A stretch of 64,000 nt of DNA from Gaeumannomyces sp. JS-464 (GCA_002197995.1 NGZR01000002.1:868001-932000), one strand, 5' to 3'. Counted from the first letter of the stretch, positions 47,716 through 58,853 are shown. The notes: generated by a model from the letters alone, not told the origin. Numbers and translations: made by a program.

Positions 47716-50700
47716 CATTTAATATACATTTTAGCGATAATTAATAGTATAAAATTATTCGACGCATTTGTAAACGAAAATTGCAAATATTACGCAGTTA
47801 TTAATAAAAACGCCGCGGCCGAAACGAAATTGCCTATTTACCGGATTTCGCTAAAAGCGTTAAAAAAAACCACTATAAAAAAAAAAAGTAATTGAGAATT
47901 TTTTTTTTAAAAACGAAAGCCGGTATAAGAAAAAGGTTTATGTTTATATAATGCTAAATTTTATTTAAAGATTTCTTTTTAAAAAAAAAACTATAGCGAA
48001 TGCATTATTAAACGGCATTTATTTCATATATACCGAAAATATAAGTAAAAAAAACGCGCTTTTAAATGCGCCATTTGCTTTTAAAAAAACAGTTGCGAAA
48101 AAAAGTAAAAGTAAACGTAGTAAAAATATAAATAGTTACGTTTGCTTAATATTATAAATCGATCGCAATTACGAAAAGGGAACCCGCAGCGCGAGCTGCT
48201 ATTTTTGCGGCTTTTATATCCGATATTAAAAAAGCATTAAAAAAAAGGTTTTTAAAACTAAAGCTTAATTACGGAAGTTTAATCCGTGGGAGTTTTACAA
48301 TTTACTTTCGTTATTTATAAAACAAAAATTAAATAAGCTAAACCCGTATAAACCGGGTGTAAACCACGAAATAAAAGTTAAAAAAAAACGTTAATAAAAC
48401 CGAGCTTTTTTTATTTTAAAAGCTTTTATATAACATATCGCGGGAAAAACTTTTAATATTAAAAACGACGTTTTAAAACCTGCTTGAAAAAGGATTTATC
48501 CGGGTTAGCAATTTTTTTACCGGAACTTTTATTTTATTCGTGCGAAAACCGGGCGAAAGGTTGCGTTTTTATTGCGATTACCGAAGTTTAAATGCCATTT
48601 TACAACTAAATCAGTACTTTTTCCCGCTTATTCCTAACATTTTCCGCAATTTGGCCAGCGCTCGCTAGTTAATTAAAATGGATATTGTCGGATAGTTATT
48701 CCGGCGCATGCACTCGAAGGATTTAAAGGCTTGGAAAGCTTGGGAGGCTCCCAAAGCCTACAAGGCTTACAAAGCCCACGTAACCTAAAAGCCTAAACCT
48801 TTTCGCAGATAAAAAGGGGCCTATTGGCCCCTTCTTTTGTAGCTAAATCTCCTTCCTCTTTATGCACAATACAAGAACCCTTCCAAATTTATAGATTTTT
48901 ATGTGTTACTATAGGAAAGCTCCAAGCCTCCGACAAAAGTAACACTTTTACCAACAAATATAATATAAACCTTTTGGAAAATCTAAGTTAAAAAGGGCTA
49001 TAAATACATAACCGCTTTTCGCATTTAATACGGTTTATTCGAATAAACCGTTACTTTTTTCGGCTTTTTAAAAGCTTTAGCTATTTTCCAAAAGTATATT
49101 AATACTATTTTAAAAAAACTTTCTAAACGAGTTTTATTTAATATATTTGGACGATATCGTAATATATATGCAAAGCTCGCGGTTAAACCACTTTTACAAA
49201 ATGCGGAAAATATTTAAACGTTTTTAAAATTATAACTTGCGTTTTAACTTTAATAAATTACAATTCGCGGTAAAAAAAATCAAATACTTAAGATTTATTA
49301 TAAAAACCGCGTAAAAATAAACCCCGACCTTAAAAAGGTGAAAGCTATTTAACGTTAATAAGCTTTTTATACGACGAAAAAAATCCGTAATTTTTTAGGA
49401 TTTTTAAACTTTTACCGAATTTTTATCCCTGGTTTTTTAAAAGCGGCCGTACCGCTTACAAAGTTAATAAAAAAAGGAATGCTTTTTATTAAACGGAAAA
49501 ATACCAATCCGCTTTTAAAAGTTTAAAATATTTGTTTTTATTGCTAATATGCTTATAAAATAAAACCCAAATACGTTTACGTTTAAAAACGGATTGTAAC
49601 GGGTTTGTTTTAAAAAGCACGTTAATGCAAAAAAAAACTGGGAAAAAGCGCTCAGTGGGATTCCATTTTTATAAATTAAAGCCCGTAAAACGCAACTATC
49701 CTGTTTACGGTAAAAGAAAAATGCTAATTATCGTCGATAGTTTAAAATATTAAAACGCGGAGTTTCGTAATTATAAAAGCTTTACCATTTTACGAATTAT
49801 AAAAACCTGGAATATTTTATAAAATTTTAACGCTTATCAAAGCGGTAAAAGCGTTAAGTAAAAATCTTAGCTAAATATAATTTTAAATTGTAATACCGCT
49901 TAAATAAGGAAAACGTAATAGCAAACACTTTATTACGAAAGGAATAAAACCTTTTAAAAAGGGACGAAAAATATAAAGCTAATAAAATGTAATTATTACT
50001 TATAAGCTTTTTTATTTAGGTGCGAGCGATCCAATTTTTAATAGCGGCTTCGCGTTTAAAAAAAAAAAACTTTAACGAAATTCCGAACGACGTTTAATAG
50101 CTAAAAAACCCGGATTTGCGCGAGCTATTCGAAAGCACGGCTAAATAAAACAATATGTACAAATTTATATACCGCTTTATAAAACGCGACGAACGCTTTT
50201 TAAACCTAGCTTTAAATTTAAAAATGCAAAAAGCAAAATGCTGCATTAATAACGAAGCAAGTTAAAGTTTAAAAATAAACTTCAGGTATTAAAAGCCTTT
50301 TTTATTACGAAAGCAGTAATAACGGCGGCGGGAATAAAAAACAACTTACGAAATAAGCTTCGGGCGTGCTAATTTAAGAAATACATAACGCTTTTATCGT
50401 AAACCATTCGGGTCGAAACGGTACTACGCACGCCGTAATGAAAAACTTTTATTAGCTTTTAATATATCGCAATATTAAACGCTTTATTCGTAATTATAAC
50501 GTTTATAACCGTAGCAAAATTTGGAAAGATTAAAGTAAAGCTTTTTGCAGCTTTTGTTTTTAACCAGTTGTATAAACATTATAAATGGATTTTATAATAA
50601 ACCTTTTTATAATAAACGGGAATACCGCTTTATAAGTAATTAATAATAAATTATCGAAAAAGGTTATTTTAAAAGCGATGTCGTTTATACGAGCTGAAAA

Positions 50701-51563
50701 ATGCGCAAACCGCTTTATAATTTGCTTTGTTCGTTTTTAAGGTTAGTGCGTTTTAATTATTTCGGATAAAAAAACTAATTAAACTTGTAACTTTTAACAG
50801 TACTTTTACTAGCGTTTGGAAATTAAATAGCTTTTAAATATAATTTACCACTTTTAAACGAACGGCGGCACGAAACTCGTAAATTAAAATTGCAAACCGC
50901 GTTAAAAATTTATATTAATTACTAGAATCGGATTAAAACTAATGGTTTCCCGCCAATTTAATTCGCGTTTTAACTTCCGCTTTTACGCAATTATCGGCAT
51001 AGTCCCGTTTCCTACCAACCACGGGTATAAACCTTCGCTTATTTTAACTAGTAAAAAAAGCACTTTTAAATTTAAAAAAAGCGTATTAATAACGAAAGCT
51101 GAAAAAATATAAAAAACTGGTTTAAATTATAAACATTTACCAGTTAGTTATAATTGCGGTAATTTAACAAACTGAAAAGTATGCGAATTAAAAAAAGCGG
51201 CCGGCGGAGTAATATAAACTAAAAAACAAAATATGGTTAAATTTAAATAACTTTTATTCGGTTTGTTTAAAAAAGAAATTTAACTAATTACGCGTTAAAA
51301 TTACAGTAATTAAAATGGTGGGATTTAACATGGTAAAAATGGAAAGCTTATTTATTAAAACGCATTACCGTTTTAATATAAACAAAATACCTTAAATAAG
51401 CCAAAATCCTGTTTTTAAACAAATAATAGCCAATTTTTAACCACTAGCCGTATTAGTTAATAAAAAGCAGGAATAATTAATGAACCGTATCGATAAAACC
51501 CGTATTATAAACGAAAAGCGAGGTAAAGTTAAAAAAATTTATATTTAATAAAAAAAGCATATA
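47716..51563 (+). pseudogene. Outer element pol remains: RT, RNase H, integrase, chromodomain
   Basis: The outer element continues here. Reverse-transcriptase landmarks are TGTFILFVRKPGERLRFY (about 48,520), YRSLNAILQLNQYFFPLIP (about 48,590) and YLDDIVIYMQSSR (about 49,150), followed by FAVKKIKYLRFIIKT. RNase H shows YKNLEYFIKF and NFKL-stop-YRLNKENVIANTL (about 49,800-49,930). Integrase shows MDFIINLFIINGNTAL (about 50,590). A chromodomain is cut at its end (RIINERRGKVKKIYI, about 51,490-51,545) by the second Fot1-like element. A short foreign insert near 48.7 kb separates two halves of the reverse transcriptase. Confidence 0.8.
48696..48952. repeat. Short GC-normal insertion inside RIP-mutated RT, solo-LTR candidate
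   Basis: Approximately 255 bases interrupt the outer element's reverse transcriptase between KMDIV and TFWKI. Unlike its surroundings it keeps CpA and TpG. It has direct GGCTT/AAGCC-type repeats and a perfect hairpin AAGGGGCC-TATT-GGCCCCTT (48814-48833). A TGTTACT...AGTAACA inverted pair lies at about 48906-48946. The exact ends and the target duplication could not be fixed. A solo LTR or MITE is the best guess. Confidence 0.55.
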
Positions 51564-53422
51564 ACGTGGTTTACAAACAAATGCACCACTTAAGCGAATG
51601 TAACATTTAACCGCTCTTTTTAAACAATTAACGCGCATGCCAACCTAAAAACGCTAAAAATCCATTTAAACTACTCGGAATTGTATACATTGGACATTTT
51701 TACTTCCTTTTAACAAATGCGCGCATTATATCCGGTTTTACCGCAAATGCCATATCGCCGACGAATCGTCGTCGCCCTTCTTTTTTAACCTTTATAATCG
51801 CGCATTTTTTATTATAACTATCCCGTTAGCTCCTACTAGTTTAAAACATTTCGTACCTTTTCGACGGTAAATAACTTTCCGAATTAAACACGTGTTTTTT
51901 TAGCCTTCCGGCGTTTGCTTAATACCTTGTTCGTTTTGCGTAGCAAAACAATTTCGGCTTTAAAAAGGGCCATTTAATATATAATTAAACTCGTTCTTTT
52001 CGTAAACTGGTTTACAATTGCTAATATAAGTGTTAAAAGGTTATTTTAGTAATTGGAAATCCAAATTTTAATATGTTCGGATTGCGAAATTGCTTTTTTA
52101 ACTATCCGCAGCGTTTTAAAAGTCCAAAATTCGGGGTCGTTTAAAAGCGTTTTCGGGGGAATTAAAATCCGTAACTTTACATCCAGCTTTTCCAAAACTA
52201 AATCCAAATCGAAAAAAGTAAAGCTAACCTTTTAAAAGCCTTTTTAAATGTTTATTTCGGTTATAAAATTAAAAAATGCCGCTTTAAACGCCGAAAGGAA
52301 CTTAATTTTAATTACGTAGTTAACGTATAACCTTAGTAAATTTTCGATTTATTAACCGTACCCTTTTTTTAATAAGCCGAAATACCTAACGTTAAACGGT
52401 TAAAAAAAGTGAAAAAAATGCAAAAGTATACAAAGCGTAATAATGTTATATTTTTAGCAATAAAGCTCGAAATTTATTAAATAATAGCTTTTGTAACCGT
52501 TTAGCATTAATAAACGATAGGTGCTTTTTACGCGCGATGCAATATGTTTATCGAAATGCTAAATTTATTTTAAACCGAGCTCGTTCGTAATCCACTTATT
52601 AAAACTTATTAAAATAACCTAATCGCGTGAAAAGTCGGTTTTCGAATACCAATTAGCCAAATAGTATTGCCTTTTAACGATAATAAAAAAAGGATCGTTT
52701 AACCGTAATAGTTAATTTTTTAAATAACCGTAGCCCATTCCCGGTTGTTAAATTAAACCAGTTTTGCTTTATTACCGCTTTTCGATATTGTAATAATTAT
52801 AACGGCGGCGATTATGCCTATAAAAAAACCGGTTTCGTTAAAATTATAAATATCGTTATTTAAAATGCCATATTTGGCTATAACATTTTGCACAAAGTCG
52901 AACTACGCAAAAACGAGCTGAAAATTTTCGCATTTGGCTTTTTAATAATCGTAATTTCGAATTTAGCGCGTACCGAGCTTTACGCGGCGCTTAACGAAAT
53001 TCGCGACCTAATTTTTACCGACGGCGCGCGCGTCGCGTTCGGCGAGCAATTAGTTAGCTATAGCTTTAACACTAAAAAGCCGGGGAGGAAATACGCGAAA
53101 ATTTAACTCGCATATGTATTTAATAAGCGCCTTTTTTCGGATTCCGTTAATTTTTAAAAATTGGGTTTACAATCGCGTCGAGCAGGTTAGCCGCGCTTTT
53201 GCCGAAAAAGTGTTATATGGTTAACTTCGTAAATCGCGGCACCCTTTCGAATGTTTAAATTTAAATCTGTTGTAATTGCTTAAAAAGCGAGAATAATTCA
53301 GCTTTTATCGCTTTTTTTTGCCATTGTTTATTGTGGAAATATTTGTGGATAAAGTTCGATTAACGCGTGGACGCGATTCGTATTGCACTCGTTTAAATGG
53401 TGCACTCGTTTGTAAATTACGT
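51564..53422 (-). mobile_element. Fot1/pogo-type DNA transposon, copy 2 (dead)
   Basis: 1,859 bases bounded by TA, clearly homologous along its length to 33325-35188. Terminal inverted repeats begin ACGTGGTTTACAAACAAATG on the left and match the right end with only transition differences. The minus strand again holds transposase remains (AKIL- and RKYDY-region equivalents). It lies at the end of the outer element's chromodomain. The TIRs differ from copy 1 in their inner bases, so the two are separate subfamily members rather than a recent duplicate. Confidence 0.88.
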
Positions 53423-55205
53423 TAATGCTTATTTAAACCCTTTTTAAACTTTTCGTAAAAAACGAAACGTTAAACAGTTATAAAAAAAAATAAAACGTTA
53501 TAACGAACGATAATAACCCCCAAATGCAAGTGGTAAAATAAAAGCGTAGCAAACCGAAAAAAGCGTAAAAAAAGGAAAGTTCCGTAACACTAATACTATA
53601 TATATCGACTAATACAATTCCCGCTAATAAAAAACCGCAAATTTCGAAATTAATTCCGCGTTTTAAAATATGGTTAAACCATTTATTTAAAATCCCTTTT
53701 ATTTACTTTTTTTTTTCTTTCCATTTTTTTAACCGCATTTTCGTTTTTCGTACCGTTATCGTCGTTATTTTTATCTTTATTTTTATTTTTATCGTTATTC
53801 TCGTTATTCAAATTGCTAAAATCCGAATCGTTAATAAGTAAAAATGTAGCAACGTTTTTATTAGCTTGCGAAAATGCTATAACGGTACGGTTAAAATTAA
53901 AAAACTCCAGGTAAAAACGGGTATTAATATTAATAGTAAAATCAAACCCCGCATTAAAAAAACCGGGCGAACCGATACTTAATTTAAAAAAAAAATGGTA
54001 AAATGCGTTTTATAAATGATTTATAGCGAATATAATAGTAATAAGCGAAAGCGTAATCGAAAACTAAACGGGTATAAAAGGAAAAAGCTAAAACTTAAAG
54101 CTAAACTCGAATCGCGTCGTACGCGAACGCTTAAAAAAGGAGCGTAAAATTAAATTTGCAATATTATTATTAACGCGAAATCGTTTAAACGATAAGGTAA
54201 TAAGCAGTAAGTTAAACCAGTCGCTTTTAAATTTAATAGCGTAAACCGCGCGTTTAAAAACGGCGATACGCTGCTCGTACGCGGCGTTAAAAACGAAATA
54301 GCCTAATAAGGTAATAGTTATAACGCTATTAGGAAAAATTAATAAACGCATTTATAACGGTGAAAAGCTATCCCTAAAAAACTTATAACATTATTTTGCA
54401 AACGGTTTTTAAACGGTTTATATTACGTTAAATAATATAAGCAATTTTGAAAAATTTTAAAGCTTTTTCGGCATTTTTGCTAAATAACGCGGACTTTTAA
54501 TCGGTATATATACTAAATAATAACGGGAAAAACGGCGGTGTATTTACGGTTAACGAAATTACATTTGTAATACGCGGTACGCTTAAAACCAAACTGCGAA
54601 TAACAAAGTTAATTTCGCGAAATGCAGTAAAAGTAACGGTCGGCGCGTTTAACGCCGCGCAAAAAAAAAGCAACGGTAAAAGCAACAAGCTGCTCGTTAT
54701 TCGACGCGAAAAACGATAGGCTCGAATTAAAACCTTAAATGCGGGAGTAAACGACGGATTAAACGGGATTTGCGGGGGAAAAAAAAGGTAAAAAACTTAT
54801 TATAACCGTAAAAAAACGGGTGAAAGTAAATTGTAAACGAAAACAGCTAAAAGGTAAAAATTAGTTAAAAACGATAAAAGCGGGCAAATAACCGCGCAAA
54901 CGATTACGGTCGCGCGCGCGAAAAAAAAGGAATTTACTGTTAATACGCGACAAATAAAAGTAAAATAAGCGATTAAATAAGCTAAAAAAAGGTTAACGAA
55001 AATAAAGCAACGGGCGAAAGCGAAAGCGTTAAATACCGCGTCGGTCGCAAATGGTGGTATTAAAAAAAGGGAAATAAAAATTAAATCGCGGGTAAAAAGG
55101 CAAATAACGCTGTAAGCAAAATCGGTAAAAGCGTTAACCTAATTAAAAAAGCGGTTAACGCGGTAAATGCGGCCCCACTTTTACAAAGGCGGGTGGAAAC
55201 CGAAT
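53423..55205 (+). other. Outer element 3' internal region, no readable domain
   Basis: A+T-rich sequence between Fot1 copy 2 and the right LTR. Lys/Asn-rich frames with many stops and low-complexity TTTTTATTTT runs were seen, but no domain. By position it is the end of pol and the 3' untranslated part of the outer element. It ends in a purine-rich tract at about 55,185-55,200. Confidence 0.5.
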
Positions 55206-55422
55206 TGTTAAAAGGTTGGTTTTTATTAGTGCAATTATAAACTCCGGCTTGTAGCTAGTAGCTTATTAAGCGCGTTACACTAACGCACCAGCCACGCCGC
55301 AATATATAGCCGGATCCGCGATTGGATTTGCGGAGCAGCCCTTTTTACTTCCTAGCTTTCGTAGTTTGTTATTAATTTACTAAAGTTTTTACAAGCGTGC
55401 ACTATGTCGTAAAACCTTTACA
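55206..55422 (+). repeat. Right LTR of the outer element, heavily RIP-mutated
   Basis: 217 bases matching 29634-29849, with C-to-T and G-to-A changes throughout. The central core (CTAACGCACCAGCCACGCCG) and the CGGAGCAGCCCT motif are preserved. Confidence 0.85.
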
Positions 55423-55989
55423 AGTACATTAGTTTCGGTTTTTGCGCAAAAGCGCATTTTATATTACGGTAGCCGATAATTAAGTCGCAATTAGCATTTG
55501 CCGTTGTGTAAAGCACGTTGTTAAGCATAAAAACGCCGTTACAGCCCGCCGTCCGTCCGTTTTTTCCACAGCGATAATTTTTAAAGTTTTCCGGATCGGG
55601 TAAGCGCCGACCTTGGAAATCGCACCGAAAAAATCCTCGGGAAATGCCGCACGGATTTTCAGCGGGTTTGCTTTTTAAAATAGTAGTAAATCTTTATGCC
55701 TGGATCGTTTAGTGGAATATTCCGTTTGCCAATATTCGTAGTTAAATACAGGATTAAAAACGATTTAATTATTTGGTAAAGCGAATTAATAGCGGTAAAT
55801 ATCGAAAATAAAACCTCGTATTAGCTTAGCTTAAAAACATCGGCTTTTAAAAGTTATCGCTAAAAGGTTATAAAACCTGTTAAAGTTTCCCGTTATTCCT
55901 GGAATTCCAAGCCGAACTTTTTTTTCGTTAGTAAGTATCGTTTTACCATACTCCTTTTTACACTCCCTTGTTAGATTTGCTTTATTTCC
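55423..55989. other. RIP-affected unassigned sequence
   Basis: A+T-rich spacer between the outer element and the tyrosinase pseudogene. No domain, LTR or tRNA was recognised. By position it may include the old promoter of the tyrosinase gene. Confidence 0.4.
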
Positions 55990-57080
55990 AGACCATGCAA
56001 CTATCCCTATCCTCGCGGCCGCTATAAAGCCGGAGGTTGCACAAACCCGTTCATAAGGATCGAGTGGCGCGACTTCGACCCCGCCAACCAGCGGGATTAA
56101 ATCAAGGCCATCCTGTGCCTTAAGACCAAACTTTCCCGTATAGGATTTAACACGCTCCTGCACGATGATTTTTTTTTTACGTGCGACAAACTTTCCTGCT
56201 AATAGCGGGTTGTCGACAGTCCATGGAAATGCTCCTTTCTTTTCGTAGCATCGGTACTTTACGAAGATCCACGAGAACGCCCTCCGCGGGTGCGGGTATA
56301 AGGGACCCGGCACGTAAGTCACCATTTAGAAGCCACCTTTCGGCAGCCTCCGCTTATGCTTGATTTTAGGAGCAGCTACTGGGGCTGGACTCGGGTCCCC
56401 CCGCCAAGCTCTGGCCCGAATACCTCGCAGTCAACCTTTAAACTATAGTGGGCGGCGGCCACTGCCCGTAACGCGAGCTCCCCGAGGCATTCGAGCCCGC
56501 TGCTTACGCCATAATAAAGCCCATCATCACGCCCGAGGGCGCCGCCAACGCGCAGGCCACGGGCAACTGGAGCTTCTATCGTGGGAACTGGAAAAAGCCG
56601 GTACGACATCATTTATGCCTCGCTTGGTGGAAATATAAACCCGACCACGTCGCCCAACGGTCCGTACCGCGCTACCCTGCCCCTTGCTAATGTCGGCACT
56701 TTTAAAAAAGACCGACAGAACTGAGCAAAAACGCTATTTTTGCACCACGCGCAGATTGACCGCCTCTAGCTCTAGCAGCAGGAGAACTTTACGAGGGCGT
56801 TTAAGTACGGCGATCAAGCGCTACTTTCCAACCTGGGCGACCCTATTCTGATGGGCGGACTTACGGAGGATGTCACGGTCTGGGACGCAGAGAGCTGTTG
56901 TGCTATACGTATTAAGGTGATACGGTAGCTTTTCGGGGAACTTACAATGTTCATTCGACAGAGCGCTGAACCTCGTCGACGCGACGCGCGGGACAAGGAT
57001 CCGTATCTGCACCCCGTAATGGAGGGATGGTTGGATGGGACCGAGCTGCCAAGTCGGAAGGCAAACACCTCGCACAAGCA
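55990..57080 (+). pseudogene. Tyrosinase pseudogene damaged by RIP
   Basis: Tyrosinases are copper monooxygenases that oxidise phenols and feed melanin synthesis. The N-terminal motif reads RIEWRDFDPANQRD, then IKAILCLKTKLSRIG (about 56,055-56,150). The copper A region reads HGNAPFFS-stop-HRYF (56222-56257), where TAG at 56246 stands for the Trp of the usual PWHRYF. ENALRGCGYKGP follows. An intact-looking intron (GTAAGT at 56314, AG ending at 56369) leads into SYWGWT, the family's YWDW block. Copper B reads LFLHHAQIDRL (56734-56766), then TAG-CTC-TAG where the family has Trp-x-Trp. Glycine-rich sequence follows (LSNLGDPILMGGLTEDVTVW). At least three stops are Trp codons hit by G-to-A. The middle part is unclear and may contain another intron. 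Confidence 0.78.
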
Positions 57081-57703
57081 GCAGAGTTCCTGAAAATGGC
57101 GTGTCCTCCTGTGCTAACGCGTCTAGGGGCGAATTTAGTTCGGGTTGTGGCTGTTAGCGGCTTCCCTCGGGAAGCTGTCCGCAGTTAGGGATGGGCTGGT
57201 GTTGGAGATCGCGATCGCGGCATGCACAAGGAAGGCCTGGCTGGTACCCCGCTCGGCGAGTAGGACTTCCAAATTCGCCGAGCCCCCAGCGGGCAGGGAC
57301 GTGCACTGGTTTGGGGGCTCGATGTGGCGGCGGGTCCCCACCAAGTCCCCAGCGTTGGGGCATGCGACCCCTGAGACACAGGCGGGCACGACCGCAATTC
57401 AATCAATGGATCCGGGTTCATCGCTAACGACGGGCTATTTTCTAAAAGCGCTCCATCGTGCATATCCCATTACAAAGGAATATATAAGGAGCCACGCTCG
57501 GGTGGACGGGATCGACGGATGCTAATCGCCCATAAACTACGTTTTCCTTTTTTCTTCTAAATACATCCGACCGGGCCATAGCCCGCCTGCATTGCCGACC
57601 GCGCCGACATCTCGGGACTCGCGCTTGCTTGGATCACGGCTGGACCAGCCCCTTCGTTTTCCTTCAAACCGCTAAATAGATTGAGCAGCAGAGGAAAATA
57701 CCT
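57081..57703. other. GC-normal spacer, no supported gene
   Basis: Not visibly RIP-mutated. A 126-residue open frame at 57145-57525 has no domain. Nothing further could be recognised. Confidence 0.4.
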
Positions 57704-58250
57704 ATGCAGGTTATGTCTCGCTGCAATTTCGTAAGGACCTGTGTACCGGTGCTACCTCTAGGCAGCTGGCAAAATGCCCAAGAGACGGCAAGCCGGCGCA
57801 AGGATTACATTGCCCAGCTCGAGTGCGAACTCGCTCTCTGCCGCGATGGTGCCGGCGCGGAACTGGTCCAGCGGCGCGAGAAGACGGCCCGGCTATGGAA
57901 ACAGGGCGCCGAGATGCGCGAGCTGCTCGAGCACGTGGCCACCACCTGGGACGCGTCCGTGGCGCCATGGTTACCATTGGCGATGCGCCCGCCACCGGCC
58001 GGCCGTGGGGATTTGCAACTCCGCCTGCAAGCGATGCAGTCGCCGACGGGTCGCCTCTCCCGCCCGAGCAAGAACGGATTTCAGCCCATTCCCAGTTCTT
58101 GCATAAAGGCGAGCTTACGTGCAGCACTCGGGAGGGTGAGGAAATGACTGAGGCTGATCCTGATATCCTGTTCGCCGACCGTGGAGGAGATAACGAATGC
58201 CCATACGGACGAAGCTGACGCTCAGATCTCAGCTGGCATGCAGGCCAAGC
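57704..58250 (+). pseudogene. bZIP-like transcription factor remnant
   Basis: A stretch with strong third-position G/C preference encodes ASRRKDYIAQLECELALCR, then ELVQRREKTARLWKQ and EMRELLEHVATTWDASVAPWL. This matches the pattern of fungal bZIP proteins: the end of the basic region, then a heptad helix, then a short helix before WL. The N-terminal part of the basic region (the N-x7-R/K block) is missing or frame-shifted. After about 58,010 the likely frame changes (IGDAPATGRPWGF, then EMTEADPDILFAD). It is probably a partial or decayed copy. The assignment is by pattern only. Confidence 0.5.
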
Positions 58251-58828
58251 CTCCCATGTGAGCCCCCTTAGCATTCTAGCAGCAGCACCTCCAGCCACAC
58301 CGCCGGGAGGACGACGGCTGCACCTCGCGTCCGCTCGTCAGCGGAGACTTCTAATGGCGAGCGCTAGCAGCAGTGTTATAACGGCGCCAGTTTCACCCAC
58401 CCGTTTATGGCGAACATCCCTCGTTTTATTGATCATCCCAAGGGGTTATCTGCTGCTTTACGGAGTGCCATGGGCGACATGGTGGCTCCGATAAGGTGCA
58501 GATGATAGCCATCATGACGCGGCGCCAGGTCGAGGACCTCGTGGAGGCCCCGACGCGGCTGGTGTGAGAGCCACCTCACCAGCGGCCTCGTCGACGTCGA
58601 CGAGCAGCGCGTGAACGAAGTTACGCAACAACCGGGACAGGGCTCTGCTCCTTTGGGGGTTTGGGACCGTCGTAGTGCACCAAAAGCCGCACTTTGCCGG
58701 AAATCTTGGGAGAACCAGGCGGCCAGCCATGGGTGGAAGTATTCCAGGGCAATGGTCGGCTAGATATGAGCAATCCAATGCGTCAATTCAAGGACTTTGC
58801 AAGGTCATGTCTGATATTATCCAAAAAG

Positions 58829-58853
58829 AAAAAAAAAAAAAAAAAAAAAAAAA
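58829..58853 (+). repeat. Poly(A) run
   Basis: Twenty-five consecutive A, preceded by AAAAAG and followed by further A-rich sequence. It lies directly upstream of the LINE head. It may be the tail of an older, truncated non-LTR copy or part of the LINE's target. Confidence 0.9.

Larger units (their letters stand above)
29634..55422 (+). mobile_element. Outer Ty3/gypsy chromodomain retrotransposon, nested and RIP-mutated
   Basis: Direct terminal repeats lie at 29634-29849 and 55206-55422. Both begin TGTTA and end TTTACA. A purine-rich tract (AAAGGCGGGTGGAAA) precedes the right one, so the element runs left to right. Internal remains in order are gag-like sequence (29.9-31.56 kb), protease/reverse transcriptase (47.7-49.4 kb), RNase H (49.5-50.0 kb), integrase (50.3-50.9 kb) and a chromodomain (about 51.45-51.56 kb). 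A gypsy element (31,568-47,715), a Fot1-type element (51,564-53,422) and a short insert near 48.7 kb interrupt it. Subtracting these leaves about 7.5 kb, normal for the class. No target-site duplication was found. All frames are riddled with stops from C-to-T and G-to-A changes. Confidence 0.85.

Noticed and set aside
29850..55205. Mitochondrial or plasmid DNA as the source of the A+T-rich block
   Set aside because: Gypsy domains, LTR pairs with target duplications, and transition-only differences explain the composition. No mitochondrial genes or tRNAs were seen.
55831..56325. 164-residue minus-strand open frame
   Set aside because: Antisense to the tyrosinase pseudogene. The copper-site motifs, intron and stop pattern are all on the plus strand.
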